Assembly (NCBI RefSeq): GCF_000696185.1
Contig: NZ_KK853997.1
Location: 6,739,245-6,803,244 of the forward strand
DNA: 64,000 nucleotides
Source of the DNA: Kitasatospora cheerisanensis KCTC 2395
GTDB lineage: Bacteria > Actinomycetota > Actinomycetes > Streptomycetales > Streptomycetaceae
Direction of reading: 5' to 3'
In this document: one piece after another, positions 46,979-56,419 of the stretch
Numbering within the stretch: position 1 is the first letter of the stretch
Layout: the number at the start of each line of letters is the position of its first letter
The notes under the pieces: generated by a model
Seen by the model: only the letters and a program-made list of their open reading frames with translations
Database searches by the model: none
Told to the model about the DNA's origin: nothing
Made by a program: the position numbers and the translations under genes

Positions 46979-47048
46979 TGTTGACGTACCGTGCAGTTCG
47001 AGGGGTCTGGCCGACCCGGCAGGCCCCGCCGCACCACAGGGAGACACC

Positions 47049-47813
47049 GTGAACCGCTTCGAAGGCCGCCGCGTCCTGATCACCGGCGCCGGCTCCGGCA
47101 TCGGCCGGGCCACCGTCCACCGGATCCTGGCCGAGGGCGGCACCGTGGTCGCCGCCGACGTGGTCGAGGCCGGGCTGGCCGCCACCCGTGAGCTGGCCGA
47201 GGCCGCCGGCACCGCCGACCGCCTGATCACCAGGCTCGTCGACATCTCCGACGAGGCGTCCGTCAAGGCCGGCGTCGGCGGTGCGATCGCCGAACTCGGC
47301 GGCCTGGACGCGGTGGTGAACGCCGCGGGCATCCTGCGCTCGACGCACACCGCGCAGACCACGCTGGAGTTCTGGAACCGGATGCTGGCGGTCAACCTCA
47401 CCGGCACCTTCCTGGTCACCCGCGAGGCGCTGCCCGCGCTGCTCGCCACCGGCCGCGGCGTGGTGGTCAACTTCTCGTCCACCTCGGCCTCGTTCGCGCA
47501 CCCCTACATGGCGGCCTATGCGGCGACCAAGGGCGGCATCCAGTCCTTCACCCACGCGATCGCCGCCGAGTACGCCAAGCAGGGCCTGCGCGCCGTCTGC
47601 GTCGCGCCCGGCTCGATCGCCTCCGGCATGACGGCCGACCCGGGCCTGCCCGAGGACGCCGACATGTCCTGGTTCGTCAAGCTCCAGCCCGCGATCGGCG
47701 AGGGCTTCGCCGGACCCGAGACGGTGGCCGGCGTGATCGCGATGCTCGCCTCGGACGACGGCGCGTTCGTCACCGGCACCGAGATCCGCATCGACGGCGG
47801 CACCCACGCCTGA
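47049..47813 (+). CDS. Short-chain dehydrogenase/reductase
   Basis: A 254-residue classical SDR. Cofactor motif TGAGSGIGRA (T-G-x3-G-x-G), NAAG in VVNAAGILRS, catalytic Ser in NFSSTSASF and Y-x3-K in YAATKGG. The Asp in VAADVVEAG after strand 2 favours NAD(H). The GTG at 47049 is the start. Possible substrates are steroid-like or secondary alcohols; none can be fixed. It is divergent from its probable TetR regulator. Confidence 0.92.
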   Translation: MNRFEGRRVLITGAGSGIGRATVHRILAEGGTVVAADVVEAGLAATRELAEAAGTADRLITRLVDISDEASVKAGVGGAIAELGGLDAVVNAAGILRSTHTAQTTLEFWNRMLAVNLTGTFLVTREALPALLATGRGVVVNFSSTSASFAHPYMAAYAATKGGIQSFTHAIAAEYAKQGLRAVCVAPGSIASGMTADPGLPEDADMSWFVKLQPAIGEGFAGPETVAGVIAMLASDDGAFVTGTEIRIDGGTHA

Positions 47814-47816
47814 GCA

Positions 47817-47847
47817 GTCCCTCGCCCGAGCGGTCCCTCGCCCGAGC
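47817..47847. repeat. Two 15-bp tandem repeats after a stop codon
   Basis: GTCCCTCGCCCGAGC occurs at 47817-47831 and 47833-47847 (period 16), with a partial third copy after it. It begins four bases after the SDR stop codon. Confidence 0.85.
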
Positions 47848-48062
47848 CGTCCCTCCGGTGTCCCGCCCGACGCCCCGTCAATCCGCCGCCCGTGCCCGCC
47901 CGTCCCCGGGGGCGCGGGCGGCGGGCCGGAACCGTCCGGGGGGTGGCCGGCGTCCTCGCGGCAGCGTGCATACTTAGCCGGCACGTTCGTCACGGCCGCG
48001 CCGAGCCCGTTCACCACCGGCTCGTGGACGCGCCGCGAGGGGAAGACACGGGGATCACGGCC

Positions 48063-49250
48063 ATGGGGCTGACCAGCACGACGCTGCTGCTGTTCACGAG
48101 CGAGATCGCACTGGCGGTGATGGCCGCCACCGTCTGGTGGTGGCCCGCGCTCGCCAAGCGGCACTGGCGGACCGTCCTCGGCCGGATCGGGCTGCTGCTC
48201 GGCAGCCAGGTCACGCTGCTCGCGGTGATCGGCCTGGTCGCCAACAACTACTTCTCGTTCTACAGCAGTTGGAACGACCTGCTGGGCACCGGCAAGGACG
48301 GCCCGGTCTCCGTGCAGGCCGCCGCCGTCCCGGCCGCGCCGGTCGGGGCGACGGCCGCGCCCAGCCCGAGCGCCACGGCCGAACCCGAGCCGAGCAACCT
48401 GCCGCTGCTGCCCGCGCAGGAACTCGGCAAGGAGCCCGTCGACACCACGGTGGGCCGCGACGCGAAGAAGGTCGGGGAGATCCGCTCCGTGCGCATCCCC
48501 GGCGCGCGCACCGGGCTGAGCACCGACGGGTACGTCTACCTGCCCCCGGAGTACTTCCAGCCCGGCAACGAGCAGCGCAGGTTCCCCGCGGTGATCGCGA
48601 TGACCGGCTTCCCCGGCGACGCGAAGGCGCTGATCACCCGCTTCAACTACCCGGGCGTCGCGCTGGACGAGATGCGCGCCGGGCGGATGCAGCCCACCGT
48701 CCTCGTGCTGATGCGGCCCTCGCCGGCGATGCCCGCCGACCCGGAGTGCGAGAACGTCCCCGGCGGGCCGCAGGCCGAGACGTACTTCGCCAAGGACGTG
48801 CCGCGGGCGATCGGCGCCACCTACCGGACCGCGACCGGGCGCGCCGGGTGGGCCGTGATGGGCAACTCGACCGGCGGGTACTGCGCCGCGAAGCTCGCCA
48901 TGCGGCACCCCGAGGTGTTCGCGGGCGGCGTCTCCATCTCCGGCTACCTGAAGGCCGCCGAGGACGTCACCACCGGAGACCTGTTCAAGGGCAGCCAGCA
49001 GCGCCGCGACGAGGCCGACCTGCTGTGGCGCCTGCAGCACCTGCCGATGCCCGCGACCGCGATCATGCTGAGCGGCGCGGAGAAGGGCGACGGCGACTTC
49101 CGCAAGGAGGCCGACGCCTTCACCGCCGCCGCGAAGCCGCCGCTGGTCACCGGAGTCGCGTCCGTCCCCGAGGGCGGCCACAACTTCCAGACCTGGATCA
49201 AGCTCCTGCCGTCCGCCTTCCAGTTCCTCTCGGCCCACCTGAAGGCGTGA
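48063..49250 (+). CDS. Membrane-anchored esterase (EsteraseD/mycolyltransferase-like)
   Basis: A 395-residue protein with two N-terminal membrane helices (SEIALAVMAATVWWWPAL and LLGSQVTLLAVIGLVANNYF), an Ala/Pro-rich linker (residues 90-130), then an alpha/beta esterase. The catalytic Ser is in VMGNSTGGYCA; the His is probably in EGGHNFQTW. The domain resembles the esterase D/antigen 85 group, whose members act on acyl esters at the outer face of the membrane. The start ATG at 48063 lacks a perfect ribosome binding site, and GTG codons upstream are possible. Confidence 0.85.
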   Translation: MGLTSTTLLLFTSEIALAVMAATVWWWPALAKRHWRTVLGRIGLLLGSQVTLLAVIGLVANNYFSFYSSWNDLLGTGKDGPVSVQAAAVPAAPVGATAAPSPSATAEPEPSNLPLLPAQELGKEPVDTTVGRDAKKVGEIRSVRIPGARTGLSTDGYVYLPPEYFQPGNEQRRFPAVIAMTGFPGDAKALITRFNYPGVALDEMRAGRMQPTVLVLMRPSPAMPADPECENVPGGPQAETYFAKDVPRAIGATYRTATGRAGWAVMGNSTGGYCAAKLAMRHPEVFAGGVSISGYLKAAEDVTTGDLFKGSQQRRDEADLLWRLQHLPMPATAIMLSGAEKGDGDFRKEADAFTAAAKPPLVTGVASVPEGGHNFQTWIKLLPSAFQFLSAHLKA

Positions 49251-49267
49251 CGGCGGCGGGGGTGGGG

Positions 49268-49594
49268 TCAGGCCGGGGTGAGGGTGCCGGTGTGCAGCTC
49301 GCCGACCCGGCCGGTCTCGCCCTCCCAGGTCCAGAAGACCTTGACGGTGAGGGAGTTGAGGTCCATGACGTGGCTGACCGTGATGCCGCTGCGCTCCGTC
49401 CAGGAGATGAACCAGATGCCCGGGGCGATCGCGGCGGTGTGCAGCGGGACGTCCTCGTACTGGCCGGCGGACTCGCCGAGGCCCTCCCAGCGCAGCCGAG
49501 TGCCGTCCGCCGAGTAGGAGTTGCGGAAGGCCGCGCCGTTGTCGACCTCGAAAAGGTAGGTGCGGCCGGCGAAACCCGGCAGAGCGGCGGTCAT
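49268..49594 (-). CDS. MoaF-like beta-barrel protein
   Basis: A 108-residue protein made almost wholly of predicted strands: GRTYLFEVDNGAAFRNSYS, YEDVPLHTAAIAPGIWFISW, VSHVMDLNSLTVKVFW. The pattern matches the small MoaF-related calycin-like family (a lipocalin-like barrel). MoaF was first noted near molybdenum cofactor genes, but no such genes are here. No signal peptide is seen, so it is cytosolic; it may bind a small ligand. Confidence 0.65.
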   Translation of the reverse strand: MTAALPGFAGRTYLFEVDNGAAFRNSYSADGTRLRWEGLGESAGQYEDVPLHTAAIAPGIWFISWTERSGITVSHVMDLNSLTVKVFWTWEGETGRVGELHTGTLTPA

Positions 49595-49625
49595 GTGCAG
49601 GCGGTCCTTCGGCGGTCGGTGCGGC

Positions 49626-49658
49626 GGGCGGGTACGGCCGGCGCGGCCGTACCCGCCC
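49626..49658 (-). terminator. Hairpin terminator after the RNase gene
   Basis: A 15-bp perfect stem (49626-49640 with 49644-49658) and a 3-nt loop stand between the RNase gene and the MoaF-like gene, both on the minus strand. Confidence 0.85.
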
Positions 49659-49694
49659 CAACCTATCGGACCGGCGTCCGAACCGGGCGTCCGA

Positions 49695-50090
49695 TCAGCA
49701 GGCGAAGTCGACGCGGCGGAACGTCGCGTAGTGGTCGGCCGTGTAGTAGTCCTCGTGGTAGACCTTGCCGGTGACGATCCGGCGGGCGCCGCGGGTCGAG
49801 CTGCCCGGGGTGATGACGGTGTACTCGTGGTAGTAGCCGGTCGTCTGCGCGGGCAGGACGCCCTCGCGGTTCTGGAAGACGATGCCGTCCTGGGAGTAGG
49901 GGAACGGCCCGCCGGCGTCGATCAGGCGGATGGTGTCGCGGCCCTGGCTGGGCAGCGCGGTGTAGCAGATGTTCCCGCTGACGGCCGCGTGCGCCTCGGT
50001 GGCGACGACGGCGGTGGGGGCCAGGGTCAGCAGGCCGAGGGCGGCGACCGAGACCGCACGGATCTTCAACGCGCGTAGAGTCATTCGCAT
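49695..50090 (-). CDS. Secreted guanyl-specific ribonuclease (RNase Sa-like)
   Basis: A 131-residue precursor with a signal peptide ending ATEAHA. The mature enzyme of about 97 residues matches RNase Sa: GGPFPYSQDGIVFQNREGVL, YYHEYTVITPG with the catalytic Glu, Arg in ARRIVTGK and His in DHYATFRRVD. One Cys near each end (NICYTAL and VDFAC) forms the single disulfide of the family. It cleaves RNA after guanosine outside the cell. No barstar-type inhibitor gene is adjacent. Two in-frame ATGs (50090, 50084) are possible starts. Confidence 0.92.
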   Translation of the reverse strand: MRMTLRALKIRAVSVAALGLLTLAPTAVVATEAHAAVSGNICYTALPSQGRDTIRLIDAGGPFPYSQDGIVFQNREGVLPAQTTGYYHEYTVITPGSSTRGARRIVTGKVYHEDYYTADHYATFRRVDFAC

Positions 50091-50365
50091 GCCAGCAGTG
50101 TGACGCCGCGTCAGCTGCCGGCGGAACCCTTGTTGCGAACACTTCACCCGTCGGTCGCCGCCGGACAACCCGGACGACGCGCGGTGTACCGCCGCCGACT
50201 TGTGGCCCGCCGACACCGGCCGGGCCCGCGCCCTGTGGGCCGGACACATGGGTGGCCTGGCCCGCCACCCCTAACGTGACCTGACCCACAGTCGGACCGC
50301 CCGCCCGCCCCGCACCCGCGGGTGCGCGAGCCGCGGCGGCCCCTCGTCAGCCGAAGGAGGACCAG

Positions 50366-51631
50366 GTGCGCCACCCGCTCAGGTCCGTGTTCACCACCCT
50401 GCTGGCCGGAGCGCTGCTCGCGCTCGGCCTCGCCCCCGCGCAACAGGCCGCCGCGGCCGCCGCCGTCCCCGGCTACCTCACCCAGGAGGCGGTGTTCGCC
50501 TCGCCCGGCAACGGCTGGGCGCAGGTCGAGCGCTACCTGGACAGCACGTCCGGGTTCACGCAGGAGCAGTACCCGTCCGACGGCCGCGGCGACCAGGACG
50601 GCGCGCGGGTCGGCTACTTCGGCGGCGTGAAGCGCCCGTTCTCCGGCCGCTTCCTGCTGTACAGCGCGCAGGGCTGGAACACTGCCGCCGGGACGCCCGT
50701 GCTGCTCGTCCACGGCGCCAACGACAACGCCGACCGGGCCTGGGCGAACCCCGGCGAGACCGGCAGCTGCGGGGCGTCCACCTGCCCGAGCACCGGCATG
50801 GCGCAGGCGCTGGCCGCCGCCGGCCACCGGGTGTTCGCGATCGGCTTCGCGCACAAGCAGGGCGACAACCTGATGCAGGCCCAGACCGTCGGCGACGCCG
50901 TCGCGGTGATCAAGGCCCGCACCGGAGCGGCCCAGGTCGACGTGGTCGCCTGGAGCAAGGGCGAGGTGGCGGCCCGGTCCTACGTCTCGTCCGTGAAGCC
51001 GAGTTGGGGACGCGCCTACGCCGGGGACGTCCGCAGACTGGTCACGCTCGGCGGCCCCAACGGCGGCCTCGACTACACCTACGCGCACGGCTGGGCGTTC
51101 TCGCTCGCCACCTGGCCGGCCTGCGGCGGCACCGCCAACGCCCCGTCCCCGCACCTGTACATGACCTGCTACGGCACCTACACCTCGCAGCCCTGCCTGG
51201 GCGTGCTGCCCACCGGCGGCTACGACTGCTTCCCCGGACAGCGCCAGCTGCTCGCCCGCTGGGACGGCCCCTACGGCGTCGACGGCAGCATGCAGGACTG
51301 GTGGACCACCTACTACGGCGGCCAGGGCTTCTACACCTCCGGGCAGGGCATCCAGGCCGCGATCGACGCCGGCTCGCTGATCAAGCCCCTCCAGCAGGCC
51401 GGCACCCCCGCGGCCGTGCCCACCTACCTGCTGGCCGGCGGCTCCGCCGACATCCCCGGCATCCTCAACGAGAACCGCGGCGCCAGCGACGGCCTGGTCT
51501 TCACCGCCAGCGCCCTCGACACCACCGGCATCCGGACGCTCGGCGGCACCGCCCTGCTCAGTGGCCTCAACCACATGGAACTGGCCTGGTCCGCCGCGGC
51601 CGTCACCCAGGTGACGGCCTGGCTCGCCTGA
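50366..51631 (+). CDS. Secreted lipase (lipase class 2 family)
   Basis: A 421-residue protein, GTG start after AAGGAGG. Signal peptide: RHPLRSVFTTLLAGALLALG to about AAAAA. The oxyanion strand is PVLLVHGANDNADRAW and the nucleophile elbow is VVAWSKGEVAARSY, the A-x-S-x-G variant usual in this Streptomyces family. Asp and His are probably in GGSADIPG and GLNHMEL. Several Cys residues (CGASTCPS, PACGG, CYGTY, CLGV, YDCF) fit disulfides of an exported enzyme. It should hydrolyse triglycerides or other esters outside the cell. Confidence 0.9.
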   Translation: MRHPLRSVFTTLLAGALLALGLAPAQQAAAAAAVPGYLTQEAVFASPGNGWAQVERYLDSTSGFTQEQYPSDGRGDQDGARVGYFGGVKRPFSGRFLLYSAQGWNTAAGTPVLLVHGANDNADRAWANPGETGSCGASTCPSTGMAQALAAAGHRVFAIGFAHKQGDNLMQAQTVGDAVAVIKARTGAAQVDVVAWSKGEVAARSYVSSVKPSWGRAYAGDVRRLVTLGGPNGGLDYTYAHGWAFSLATWPACGGTANAPSPHLYMTCYGTYTSQPCLGVLPTGGYDCFPGQRQLLARWDGPYGVDGSMQDWWTTYYGGQGFYTSGQGIQAAIDAGSLIKPLQQAGTPAAVPTYLLAGGSADIPGILNENRGASDGLVFTASALDTTGIRTLGGTALLSGLNHMELAWSAAAVTQVTAWLA

Positions 51632-51738
51632 AACCGGCCGCTCGGCGCGTTTGATGCTCCAACGCAGGTGACCGGGCGGGGCGCGAGTCGGCCCCCGCCC
51701 GGTCGGTGGTGTCGGCCGCCCGCACTACAGTGCCGCGC

Positions 51739-52262
51739 ATGCCGACCTCGCTGCTCGCCGTCGTCCGCGACCACCGCACCGTCGCCGAATTCCTGTCCTG
51801 GCCCGGGGACTTCGACCTCCTCGGCGCGGAGCACGGCGAGCCCGTCCACCTCGCCTCCGGCCTGGCGCTGGAGGCGTTCGCCGGCGACGGTGCGGGCGGC
51901 ACCTTCTTCTTCTGCGGCGACGGCGGCGAGGAACGCCCCGTCCTCTACGCCGACTCCGAGGGCGGCGCGGCCCTGCTCGCCCTCGGACTCCCCGAACTGC
52001 TGTGCCTGCTGCTGGTCGTTCCCTGGTGGCGCGACTGCCCCGGCTTCACCGCGGCGGAGAGCGAGGCCCGGGCCGCCGAGTACCTGGACGACGACCCGGA
52101 CCTGTACGCCACCCGCGACGCCGTCGCCCGGGCCCTCGGCCTCACCCTCCCGACCCCGCCGAGACACTCGCCCGCCTCCGGCGGACCGCCACCGGCGCGG
52201 GCCGGGACCACGTCCTGATCTTCACGCCCGAGGGCACCCCGTACGAGGCGCTGATCAGCTGA
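51739..52262 (+). CDS. Hypothetical protein, about 174 aa (one apparent frameshift)
   Basis: Begins MPTSLLAVVRDHRTVAEFLS and continues with a cytosolic alpha/beta sequence (ALEAFAGDGAGGTFFFCG; LPELLCLLLVVPWWRDCPG). The frame changes near 52150: one added C in the CTCCCGAC run gives LTLPDPAETLARLRRTATG and a natural end VLIFTPEGTPYEALIS. The design is like the SMI1/SUKH-related single-domain proteins of Streptomyces, but the match is too weak to name. It overlaps the convergent small gene by eight bases. Confidence 0.65.
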
Positions 52263-52431
52263 GGAACTCGCCGATCCGGTCGAGGATCCAGGCGGTGACG
52301 GCGCGGGCGACGCCGGTGGCGGCGCCGCGGGCGAGTTGGGCCTTGAGCCGCCGGTCGGCCGGGTCGGCCTTCGTGGCGGGGACGGGCTGGGTGGCGGGGA
52401 CGGGCTCGGTGGGGCGGTGCTTGCGGGACAT
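52255..52431 (-). CDS. Small hypothetical protein, 58 aa
   Basis: ATG at 52431 after GGGGAGGAA. The N-terminal half is basic and Pro-rich with a repeated segment (PVPATQPVPATK); the C-terminal half is an amphipathic helix, GAATGVARAVTAWILDRIGE. No signal peptide is seen. Unknown function. Confidence 0.6.
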   Translation of the reverse strand: MSRKHRPTEPVPATQPVPATKADPADRRLKAQLARGAATGVARAVTAWILDRIGEFLS

Positions 52432-52630
52432 CGGGTTCCTCCCCGGAGGGTCGTGGTGACGGTGGGTCGGCCGGCCGGCGTGCGCACCACGGTCCCTGGG
52501 CGGAGCGGCAGTTGGCGGATCCGCGGACGCATCCGGACCGTCCCGGAAACGGCCCCGCATCCGCGCAGGTGAGCGCTAGGGTGGGGCTCGGTCCGGCGGA
52601 CGGGAGCGGACCGCGGCGGATGCCGCCGGA

Positions 52631-55012
52631 GTGGACGAGGGGGCCTCGTTGGCACGAGTGGAGAGCGCGCAGGCGCAGCAGGTGCTGGCGCAGTTCGCCC
52701 GGGACCTGGCCCGGCTCCAGGCACGCTCCGGGAACCCCAACGGCCCGCAACTGGTCGCCGCGTCCGGGGGCGGCCTCACCACCAGCGGGATCAGCGAACT
52801 GCTGAAGGGCAAGCGCGGTGTGTTCCGGCTGCCGCAGTGGGATGCCGTCCGCGCGTTCGTCACCGGCTGCAAGAACCACACCGGCCGGAAGGGCTTCCCG
52901 CTGGAGGCCCCGCTCGGAGACCTCGCGCACTGGCGGAGGCTGCACAACGAGCTGGTGGAACGGCTGGAGGAACTCGAACACGGACCTGGGGCCGCGTTCG
53001 ACGGCCCCGCGCCGCTCGCCCCGCTCAAGCGCGTCCCGCCCGGATTCACCGGACGGGAAGCGGACCTCGACGCCCTGTTGGAGGTGCTCGACCCGACCTC
53101 CGACAGTGAGCACGCCGTGGTGGTCGCGTCCGTCCTCGGCATGGGCGGCATGGGCAAGACGACGCTCGGCCTCGCCGCCGGCCATCTCGCCGTCCGGCGC
53201 GGGCTGTTCACCGGCGTGCTCTTCCTCGACCTGCACGGCTACGACGACAGCTGCCTCGACCGTGGCCAGGCCCTCGACACCGCGCTGCGCGCCCTCGGCA
53301 CCGCCCCCGAGGAGATCCCGCCCGACACCGACCAGCGCGCCGCGCTCTACTGCGCCCAACTCGACGCCCGCACCCGGGCCGGCGAAGGGGTCCTCGTCCT
53401 CGCCGACAACGCCTCCACCGTCGACCAGGTCCACGACCTGATCCCGCCCGACGGGCCGCACCGCCTGCTGGTCACCTCCCGCGACGACTTCGCGCCCGCA
53501 CTCGGCGCCCGCCTGATCGACCTGGACGTCCTCACACCTGCCCACGCCGTCGAACTCCTGGACACCGCCCTGCGCCTGACCCTCCCCAAGGACGGCCGGA
53601 TCGCCGCCGACCCCGAGGGCGCCACGCGGATCGCCGCGCTGTGCGGGCACCTGCCGCTCGCCCTGCAGATCGCCGCCGCGCAGCTGGCCGCCGACCGGGG
53701 CCTGACGCCGGATCGACTCGCCGACGAGCTCGAAGTCCTGACGGAGCGTCTGGACCTGCTGGAGGACGGACCGCGCGCGGTGCGCAGCGTCCTGGACCGC
53801 TCCTACCGGCGACTCGCGCCGACCCACGCCGAGGTGTTCCGCCTGCTGGCGGTCAACCCGGGCCCCGACCTGTCCCTCGAAGCGGCCGCCGCGGCCACCG
53901 GCATCGCCAAGCCGAAGGACGTCCGGCTCCGGCTGGTCGCGCTCTCCCGCGCCAGCCTGATCCGCCAGGACCCGGAGACCGGCCGCTGGCGGATGCACGA
54001 CCTGGTCCGCGCGTACGCGGACGAGTTGGCACGGGCGAACCCTCGCCACTCCGCGGTCGGATTCCAGCGGCTGCTGGTGTACTACAGCCGCCTGGTGGAG
54101 GCCGCCTACGCGCACCTGGAGCCGGAGAGCGCCGTGAAGGACCGCGGCAAGTACTTCACGGGCTGGGCGCACGCACTGGCCGCGATGGACGCCGAGTGCG
54201 CCAACCTCATCGCCGCCGTCCACGCCGCCCGCAGGGCCGGGCAGCACGACTTCGTCCAGATGATCGCCATCCCCCTCTCGCCCTACCTCCACATCCGCCG
54301 CTACCTGGAGGACAACCTGGAGCTGGCCGAGGCCGCCCTCGCCTCCGGGCAGGCCGCGCGGAACCGCGCGGGGGAGGTCTCCGCCTGGAACAACCTGGGG
54401 CGTTCGCTGCGGGAGCTGGGGCGGCTCCAGGAGGCCGAGCAGGCCCACCGCGAAGCCCTGACGGGATATCAGGCGATGGGATACACGCGGGAGGCGGCCG
54501 CCGTCTGGAACAACCTCGGCATCGTACTGCGGACCGTGGGCCGGCTGGACGAGGCCGAACAGGCCCACCGCGCGGCGCTGGCGACCGGCGATGCCCACGG
54601 CCACCGGACCGAAGCCGGCTGGGGCAACCTGGGGCTCGTGCTGGAGAAGCTCGGCAGGCTGAAGGAGGCCGAGCAGGCCCAGCGCGCCGCGCTGGAGGGT
54701 TGTCGGGCGGCGCGCAACAAGTGGGGCGAGGCCAGCGCCTGGCACAACCTCGGCACCGTGCTGCGCAGCGCGGGTGACCTGGAGCAGGCGGTGGAGGCCG
54801 GGCGGCGGGCGGCGGCGCTGTTCCGGGAGCTCGACGACCGGTACCGCCTGGGCTGGGCCTGCGACGAGTTGGCCGACACCCTGCTCGCCGCCGGCCGCCC
54901 GCCCGCCGAAGTCCGGGCGCTGCGCGAGGAGTCGGCGGTCGCGTACCGCCGGGCCGGCGCCGAGGAGAAGGCCGCCGAGGCGCTGGCCAAGGCCGACACG
55001 CAGGAGCAGTAA
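52631..55012 (+). CDS. HTH-NB-ARC-TPR STAND protein
   Basis: A 793-residue STAND ATPase. Residues 10-80 hold a helix-turn-helix-like segment (GLTTSGISELLKGKRGVFRL, then WDAVRAFVTGC) common in actinobacteria. The NB-ARC domain (about 135-420) has Walker A GMGGMGKTTL, Walker B GVLVLADNAS, the sensor VTSRDDF and the GxP motif CGHLPLALQIAA. Residues 560-780 contain at least five TPR-like repeats (AWNNLGRSLRELGRLQEAEQ and similar). Such proteins act as ATP-switched regulators, some as sensors in phage defence. The start is GTG 52631; a TTG at 52649 with better spacing to GAGGGGG is an alternative. Confidence 0.88.
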   Translation: MDEGASLARVESAQAQQVLAQFARDLARLQARSGNPNGPQLVAASGGGLTTSGISELLKGKRGVFRLPQWDAVRAFVTGCKNHTGRKGFPLEAPLGDLAHWRRLHNELVERLEELEHGPGAAFDGPAPLAPLKRVPPGFTGREADLDALLEVLDPTSDSEHAVVVASVLGMGGMGKTTLGLAAGHLAVRRGLFTGVLFLDLHGYDDSCLDRGQALDTALRALGTAPEEIPPDTDQRAALYCAQLDARTRAGEGVLVLADNASTVDQVHDLIPPDGPHRLLVTSRDDFAPALGARLIDLDVLTPAHAVELLDTALRLTLPKDGRIAADPEGATRIAALCGHLPLALQIAAAQLAADRGLTPDRLADELEVLTERLDLLEDGPRAVRSVLDRSYRRLAPTHAEVFRLLAVNPGPDLSLEAAAAATGIAKPKDVRLRLVALSRASLIRQDPETGRWRMHDLVRAYADELARANPRHSAVGFQRLLVYYSRLVEAAYAHLEPESAVKDRGKYFTGWAHALAAMDAECANLIAAVHAARRAGQHDFVQMIAIPLSPYLHIRRYLEDNLELAEAALASGQAARNRAGEVSAWNNLGRSLRELGRLQEAEQAHREALTGYQAMGYTREAAAVWNNLGIVLRTVGRLDEAEQAHRAALATGDAHGHRTEAGWGNLGLVLEKLGRLKEAEQAQRAALEGCRAARNKWGEASAWHNLGTVLRSAGDLEQAVEAGRRAAALFRELDDRYRLGWACDELADTLLAAGRPPAEVRALREESAVAYRRAGAEEKAAEALAKADTQEQ

Positions 55013-55071
55013 GCCGGGTGACGGGGCGTCGGGCGGCGCCCGGCGGCCCGTGCCTGCGCCCGTCCACTTTT

Positions 55072-55089
55072 ACCGACAGCTGTGTCGAT
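55072..55089. promoter_or_regulatory. TetR-type operator upstream of the ABC efflux operon
   Basis: CGACAGCTGTGTCG (55074-55087) is an inverted repeat of CGACA around GCTG, extended by matching flanking bases. A TAGGAT -10-like box lies at 55098-55103. It is the likely site for the TetR protein encoded at the end of the same operon. Confidence 0.6.
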
Positions 55090-55168
55090 AACCTGGGCTA
55101 GGATACTGACATCAGCGTCGGCAAGATCCGCCGACGGCTTCGCGCTGCCCTGAACAGGTGGTTTTCGG

Positions 55169-55321
55169 ATGTACCCAGTGATGAGACGGACACCGGTCCC
55201 CGCGGCCGGTCCCGCGGCCTTCGAGGAGCGGTTCGCGCCCAGCACGCGCCAGCCGTACGAGACCGTCGCCGCCGTCGGCGCCCGGAGCGAAGGGGTCTCC
55301 GGTGTTCCTCGCTCTGCGTGA
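55169..55321 (+). CDS. Possible leader ORF before the ABC permease, 50 aa
   Basis: ATG at 55169 opens 50 codons (MYPVMRRTPVPAAGP...) and ends by overlapping the permease start by 20 bases. An AGGTGG lies rather far upstream. Composition is only weakly protein-like, so this may be a coupling leader or chance. Confidence 0.3.
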   Translation: MYPVMRRTPVPAAGPAAFEERFAPSTRQPYETVAAVGARSEGVSGVPRSA

Positions 55322-56419
55322 TCTGCGCACCGCCCGCGGGCGGTTCGCCCTGATCGGCTCCGTGGTCGGCATGATCGCCGTCCTCGGCGTGATCCTCTCG
55401 GGCCTCGCCAGCGGCCTCGCGGACGCCGGCGTCTCGGCGCTCCGGGCCCTCCCGGTCACCCACCTGGCCTTCGAACGGTCCGCCGCGGGCGAGCTGTTCT
55501 CCCGCTCGACCGTCAGCACCGACACCGCCCGGCAGTGGCCGCCCGGCCGGGCGTGCGCAAGGCCGAGCCGCTGGGGCAGGAGCTGGTGCACGCCCAGCTC
55601 GGCGGCGAGGGCGGCAAGCAACTCGACCTCGCCGTCTTCGGCGTCGAGCCCGGCGGCTTCCTGGCCCCCGCGCCGCTGTCCGGAAAGCCGCTGGCGGAGG
55701 GCGCCGACGGCGTCCTGGTCAGCGACGAGATCCTCCGGGAGGGCGTCAAGGTCGGCGACCGTCTCAGCGCCGGCCGGGCCGGCACCGAACTGACCGTCGT
55801 CGGCACCATCGGCAGCGCCTCGTTCGGCCACGTCGGCGTGGTCTACGCGCCGCTTGGGCTGTGGCAGCGGCTGCACTACGGCCTGCCCGGCGACCTCCCC
55901 GAGGCGGCGGCCGGCCAGGCCACCGCCGTGGCCCTGCAACTGGGCGACGGCGTCGACACCGCGGCCGCCGACCAGCGGCTCGGCACCCAGGTCCTCGACA
56001 AGACCGCCACCTTCGCCGCCTCGCCCGGATACACCGCCGAATCCAGCACCATGACGCTCATCCGGGGCTTCCTCTACGCCATTTCGGCGCTGGTGGTCGG
56101 CTCCTTCTTCACCGTCTGGACCATCCAGCGCCGCCACGAGATCGCCCTCCTCAAGGCGATCGGCGCCTCTACCGGCTACATCCTGCGCGACGCCCTCACC
56201 CAAGCCGCCGCCGTCCTGCTCGCCGCCACCGCGGCCGGCACCGCCGTCGGCCTCGCCCTCGGCGGCGCCATGAACGGCTCCGCCCCGTTCTCCCTCCAGG
56301 CCGACCAAGTCGCCCTGGCGGCCGTCCTGTTGATCGTGCTGGGACTGGCCGGCGCCGCCGCCGCGATCCGCCGCATCACCAAGGTCCAGGCCCTCAGCGC
56401 ACTCGGAGCCAACCGATGA
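55302..56419 (+). CDS. FtsX/MacB-like ABC permease (one apparent frameshift)
   Basis: About 372 residues. Membrane helix 1 is at residues 14-38 (FALIGSVVGMIAVLGVILSG), an extracytoplasmic domain follows, then three C-terminal helices (FLYAISALVVGSFFTVWTI; AVLLAATAAGTAVGLALGG; VALAAVLLIVLGLAGAAAA). The FtsX signature RRHEIALLKAIGASTGYILR is present. The frame breaks near 55530; one added G gives DTARQWAARPGVRKAEPLG. GTG 55302 is the start. With the next gene it forms a MacB-type transporter, probably for drugs, lipids or peptides, under the TetR protein of the same operon. Confidence 0.88.

Noticed and set aside
42789-49661. A 2290-codon antisense open frame
   Set aside because: It is low-complexity Arg/Gly/Pro sequence opposite several well-supported genes, as expected from stop-codon depletion in high-GC DNA.
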